The notes under the pieces: generated by a model
Seen by the model: only the letters and a program-made list of their open reading frames with translations
Told to the model about the DNA's origin: nothing
The model's database searches: none
Shown: positions 62,049 to 64,000 of the stretch, one piece after another
How positions within the stretch are numbered: the stretch's first letter is position 1
Layout: each line of letters starts with the position of its first letter
Program-made: the position numbers and the translations under genes
Assembly (NCBI GenBank): GCA_002734085.1
Contig: NVXV01000003.1
Span: forward strand, 52,179-116,178
Length of the DNA: 64,000 nucleotides
Source: Fluviicola sp.
GTDB lineage: Bacteria; Bacteroidota; Bacteroidia; Flavobacteriales_D; Crocinitomicaceae
Reading direction: 5' to 3'

Positions 62049-64000
62049 CTAAATTTTAATTCTGAGCTGCATTGAAAACTCACTTCTGGTGCTACCATCT
62101 ATGAATTCAGCTCCCTGACCAAGTCCGTCTTCATTTGCAAATTGGAATGCCGCATATCGAACCCATAAATCACAAACCTTTAAAAACTCCCAATGCAGCA
62201 TTATATAGGCTCGACTCCCATCATTAAAGTAAGCTGGAATACTAAACACGTTTTGAAGATTATACTCATATGCATAAAGTCTAGCGTCGAAACCATCAGT
62301 ATCAAAAATAGCATATCTTAGTGCTATATCAAATGGAAGTTTTTTGGGTCTGTACAGCAAGTCCTGAATTAAAACAATACCATTTTGTCTGCCTATACTT
62401 TCTCTGTCTACAGTCACAAATTCTACTCTTGACTTCCATCTGAAGGCGTCTGATATTTTATAATTCAAATTCAGTCTATAGTTTCTTTGAACGACATCTT
62501 CGATTGGTCTTAGGTTACCCTCAAACTCTCTACTATTTTGTTGTCGCATTTGCTCTCGAACGCGTGCATAAACTTCCAGATCTCTGCTAGGTTTATAAGT
62601 TAATTGTCCTAAGAATTCATACCCTTCACTCGGAGCATCAACTCGGAAAGATAACCACGGAAATTTAAAAATATCTCCATACGCATTCACACTCCACTGC
62701 CTGCTTATGTCGAACTTAGTGCCAACAAATACCCCCTCTTCATTAATCGGACGGCTAGATTCACCGAAGCCATGTGCGTAAAAAGTGTGGTAATCTTTTG
62801 GGTAATTTCTATAAATAACACTTACAGATGCTCTATTACTAAGTGCAACAGCTGCTCCTTGTACAGTAGCAAAACTTCCTGAGCTACTGCTCCTTGCTAC
62901 TTCACCAAAAATATTTAAGTTTCTATATACATAAGAGTGGTCTATACTTAAGTTAAGTAATTCATCTCCTCGAAACTCAAATTGATTATAATTTCTAAAA
63001 TCTCTTTCAAAAGGAGTGTCGTAAGCTTGTTGAACAGCCGTGATCCCAACATGCAAATTGCGTGTTTCGTATTTAATATTGGCACCAAAAATGGTTTCCA
63101 TGACACTGTTTTTCCTTTCTAATTCTGAATTTGTTCTATGGAAACCAGTAAGGTTTATGGAAGAAGCAAATCTAGCTTCGTCGTTCGCCAATGTATCGAG
63201 AACCTGAATTGATCCATCAACCCCTTTGTGAGAGGCCCAGGTTGTTAAGGAAAAATCTTTCCAGCCGACTTCAATTCCTGCTCCTCGTAAAAATCGGGTT
63301 TCATCAACAGAAGTGTATTGTCTTAATCCTCTTGGATTTTTTTTACCTGAGGTTGCGTCAGCAGTTTTACCAAAAGCATAACCCGTCCAAATTGCTAATC
63401 CCTGACCGAACTGGACTTGATAATCGCCTACAGCTACTTTTCTAATAATTTTTCCTCCTTTGTAAAAAGCATGTGCAGAATAAAAGTCAAATCCATTAGG
63501 TTGTTTTTCATTAAAAAATTGTTCTCCAGCGTCTTTCTCCATTGTTACCCCGACACTAATATTGGTTTTGTATTGCATCCTAAGGCGTGAGTATAGTTTG
63601 TCAGGCGATCCCCAGTAGTAAGAATTGCTTTCTAACTTTTCTTCTTCAGACACGTCTTCATACCCTTTCTTCTCTTCAATACCTCGAATCCAACGCATGT
63701 AGACTTCAAACTTAGCGTCCTTCAATATTTTTTTTAAGGTTTGCTTTTTCTCCTCCTCTACTTCCGCAATCTTAATAAATGGTACTATGTTTTCTATTGT
63801 AGTTAGGTCCCAATATTTTAACTCTTGAAGTTCATAAATCGTTTTAAAATTCCCCTTTTCTTCAATCCGTAATAGTAATTCATTGATCTGAAAATCTGAA
63901 AGAAGAAGTAACTGTTCTAATTCATCTTTTGTTGCAGAATTAAGGTTTAATGGGTTGTCATAATAGTAGCTCAAGTTGTTAAAAACATCTTCCAGAGAAA
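62049..64000 (-). CDS. Helix-hairpin-helix protein with large beta-barrel-like C-terminus, 5' end cut by window edge
   Basis: The frame is open through the right edge, so the true start lies outside; the visible 650 residues begin SLEDVFNNLSYYYDNPLNLNSATKDEL. Two HhH motifs (NPLNLNSATKDELEQLLLLSDFQINELLLRI and FKTIYELQELKYWDLTTIENIVPFI), normally DNA-binding in ComEA, are followed after residue 100 by about 550 residues of alternating strands (FDFYSAHAFYKG, GVTMEKDAG, FRWKSRVEFVTVDRES) that look like an outer-membrane beta barrel and end MQLRIKI. This combination is common in Bacteroidota but of unknown function. Confidence 0.85.
   Translation of the reverse strand, partial: SLEDVFNNLSYYYDNPLNLNSATKDELEQLLLLSDFQINELLLRIEEKGNFKTIYELQELKYWDLTTIENIVPFIKIAEVEEEKKQTLKKILKDAKFEVYMRWIRGIEEKKGYEDVSEEEKLESNSYYWGSPDKLYSRLRMQYKTNISVGVTMEKDAGEQFFNEKQPNGFDFYSAHAFYKGGKIIRKVAVGDYQVQFGQGLAIWTGYAFGKTADATSGKKNPRGLRQYTSVDETRFLRGAGIEVGWKDFSLTTWASHKGVDGSIQVLDTLANDEARFASSINLTGFHRTNSELERKNSVMETIFGANIKYETRNLHVGITAVQQAYDTPFERDFRNYNQFEFRGDELLNLSIDHSYVYRNLNIFGEVARSSSSGSFATVQGAAVALSNRASVSVIYRNYPKDYHTFYAHGFGESSRPINEEGVFVGTKFDISRQWSVNAYGDIFKFPWLSFRVDAPSEGYEFLGQLTYKPSRDLEVYARVREQMRQQNSREFEGNLRPIEDVVQRNYRLNLNYKISDAFRWKSRVEFVTVDRESIGRQNGIVLIQDLLYRPKKLPFDIALRYAIFDTDGFDARLYAYEYNLQNVFSIPAYFNDGSRAYIMLHWEFLKVCDLWVRYAAFQFANEDGLGQGAEFIDGSTRSEFSMQLRIKI

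Overview
The window comes from an AT-rich genome of the phylum Bacteroidota, most likely class Flavobacteriia. The evidence is a complete porP-gldK-gldL-gldM-gldN set for type IX secretion (T9SS) and gliding, Bacteroidota-type promoter elements (TTG or TTTG, 19-21 nt, then a TAnnTTTG-like -7 box), and many signal-peptide, lipoprotein and T9SS-cargo-like proteins. A relative of Crocinitomicaceae/Fluviicola is a guess from protein style, not shown by the sequence. No rRNA, tRNA, CRISPR array, phage or insertion sequence was recognised. Both edges cut genes: miaB on the left (3' end missing) and a helix-hairpin-helix/beta-barrel protein on the right (5' end missing).

Layout. 1-4.7 kb: miaB (minus), then topA and a catalytically degenerate arginase-family protein. 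4.8-14.2 kb: porP-like gene, gldK, gldL, gldM, gldN, then separately terminated second copies of gldN (gldO-like) and gldM; this is the secretion/motility core and the most distinctive part. 14.2-16.1 kb: a [2Fe-2S] ferredoxin and a GH3-family protein. 16.1-24.2 kb (minus): small zincin, UMF1-type MFS transporter, fused alpha/beta 2-oxoacid dehydrogenase E1, MscS channel, DUF481 protein, NhaC-type antiporter. 24.3-33.7 kb (plus): guaB, three parvulin/SurA-type outer-membrane chaperone genes, a MoxR AAA+ ATPase and a TonB-dependent-receptor-like protein. 33.8-38.1 kb (minus): S4 RNA-binding protein and two tandem POT transporters. 38.4-42.1 kb: M1 aminopeptidase lipoprotein and mnmE.

42.2-51.9 kb is a minus-strand accessory block: alpha/beta hydrolase with a GntR regulator and a likely operator, an unknown secreted protein, an M48 metalloprotease coupled to a tiny MCE-like lipoprotein, a large exported WD40-caspase protein, a GNAT acetyltransferase and two small exported proteins. 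52.1-57.1 kb: an S15/CocE-type hydrolase, a membrane protein, and an overlapping DUF1015-YggS-DUF1684 operon. 57.2-64 kb: a CUB-containing T9SS-cargo-like protein, a small secreted protein, lpdA, a GT4 glycosyltransferase and the cut beta-barrel protein.

The common theme is cell-envelope biology: the T9SS motor and its regulators, chaperones for outer-membrane proteins, envelope proteases, peptide uptake and at least one probable T9SS substrate. The leads most worth a second look are the insulated gldN/gldM duplicates, a long structured leader upstream of gldK, the arginase-like pseudoenzyme, the exported WD40-caspase, and the MCE-like lipoprotein translationally coupled to an M48 protease.
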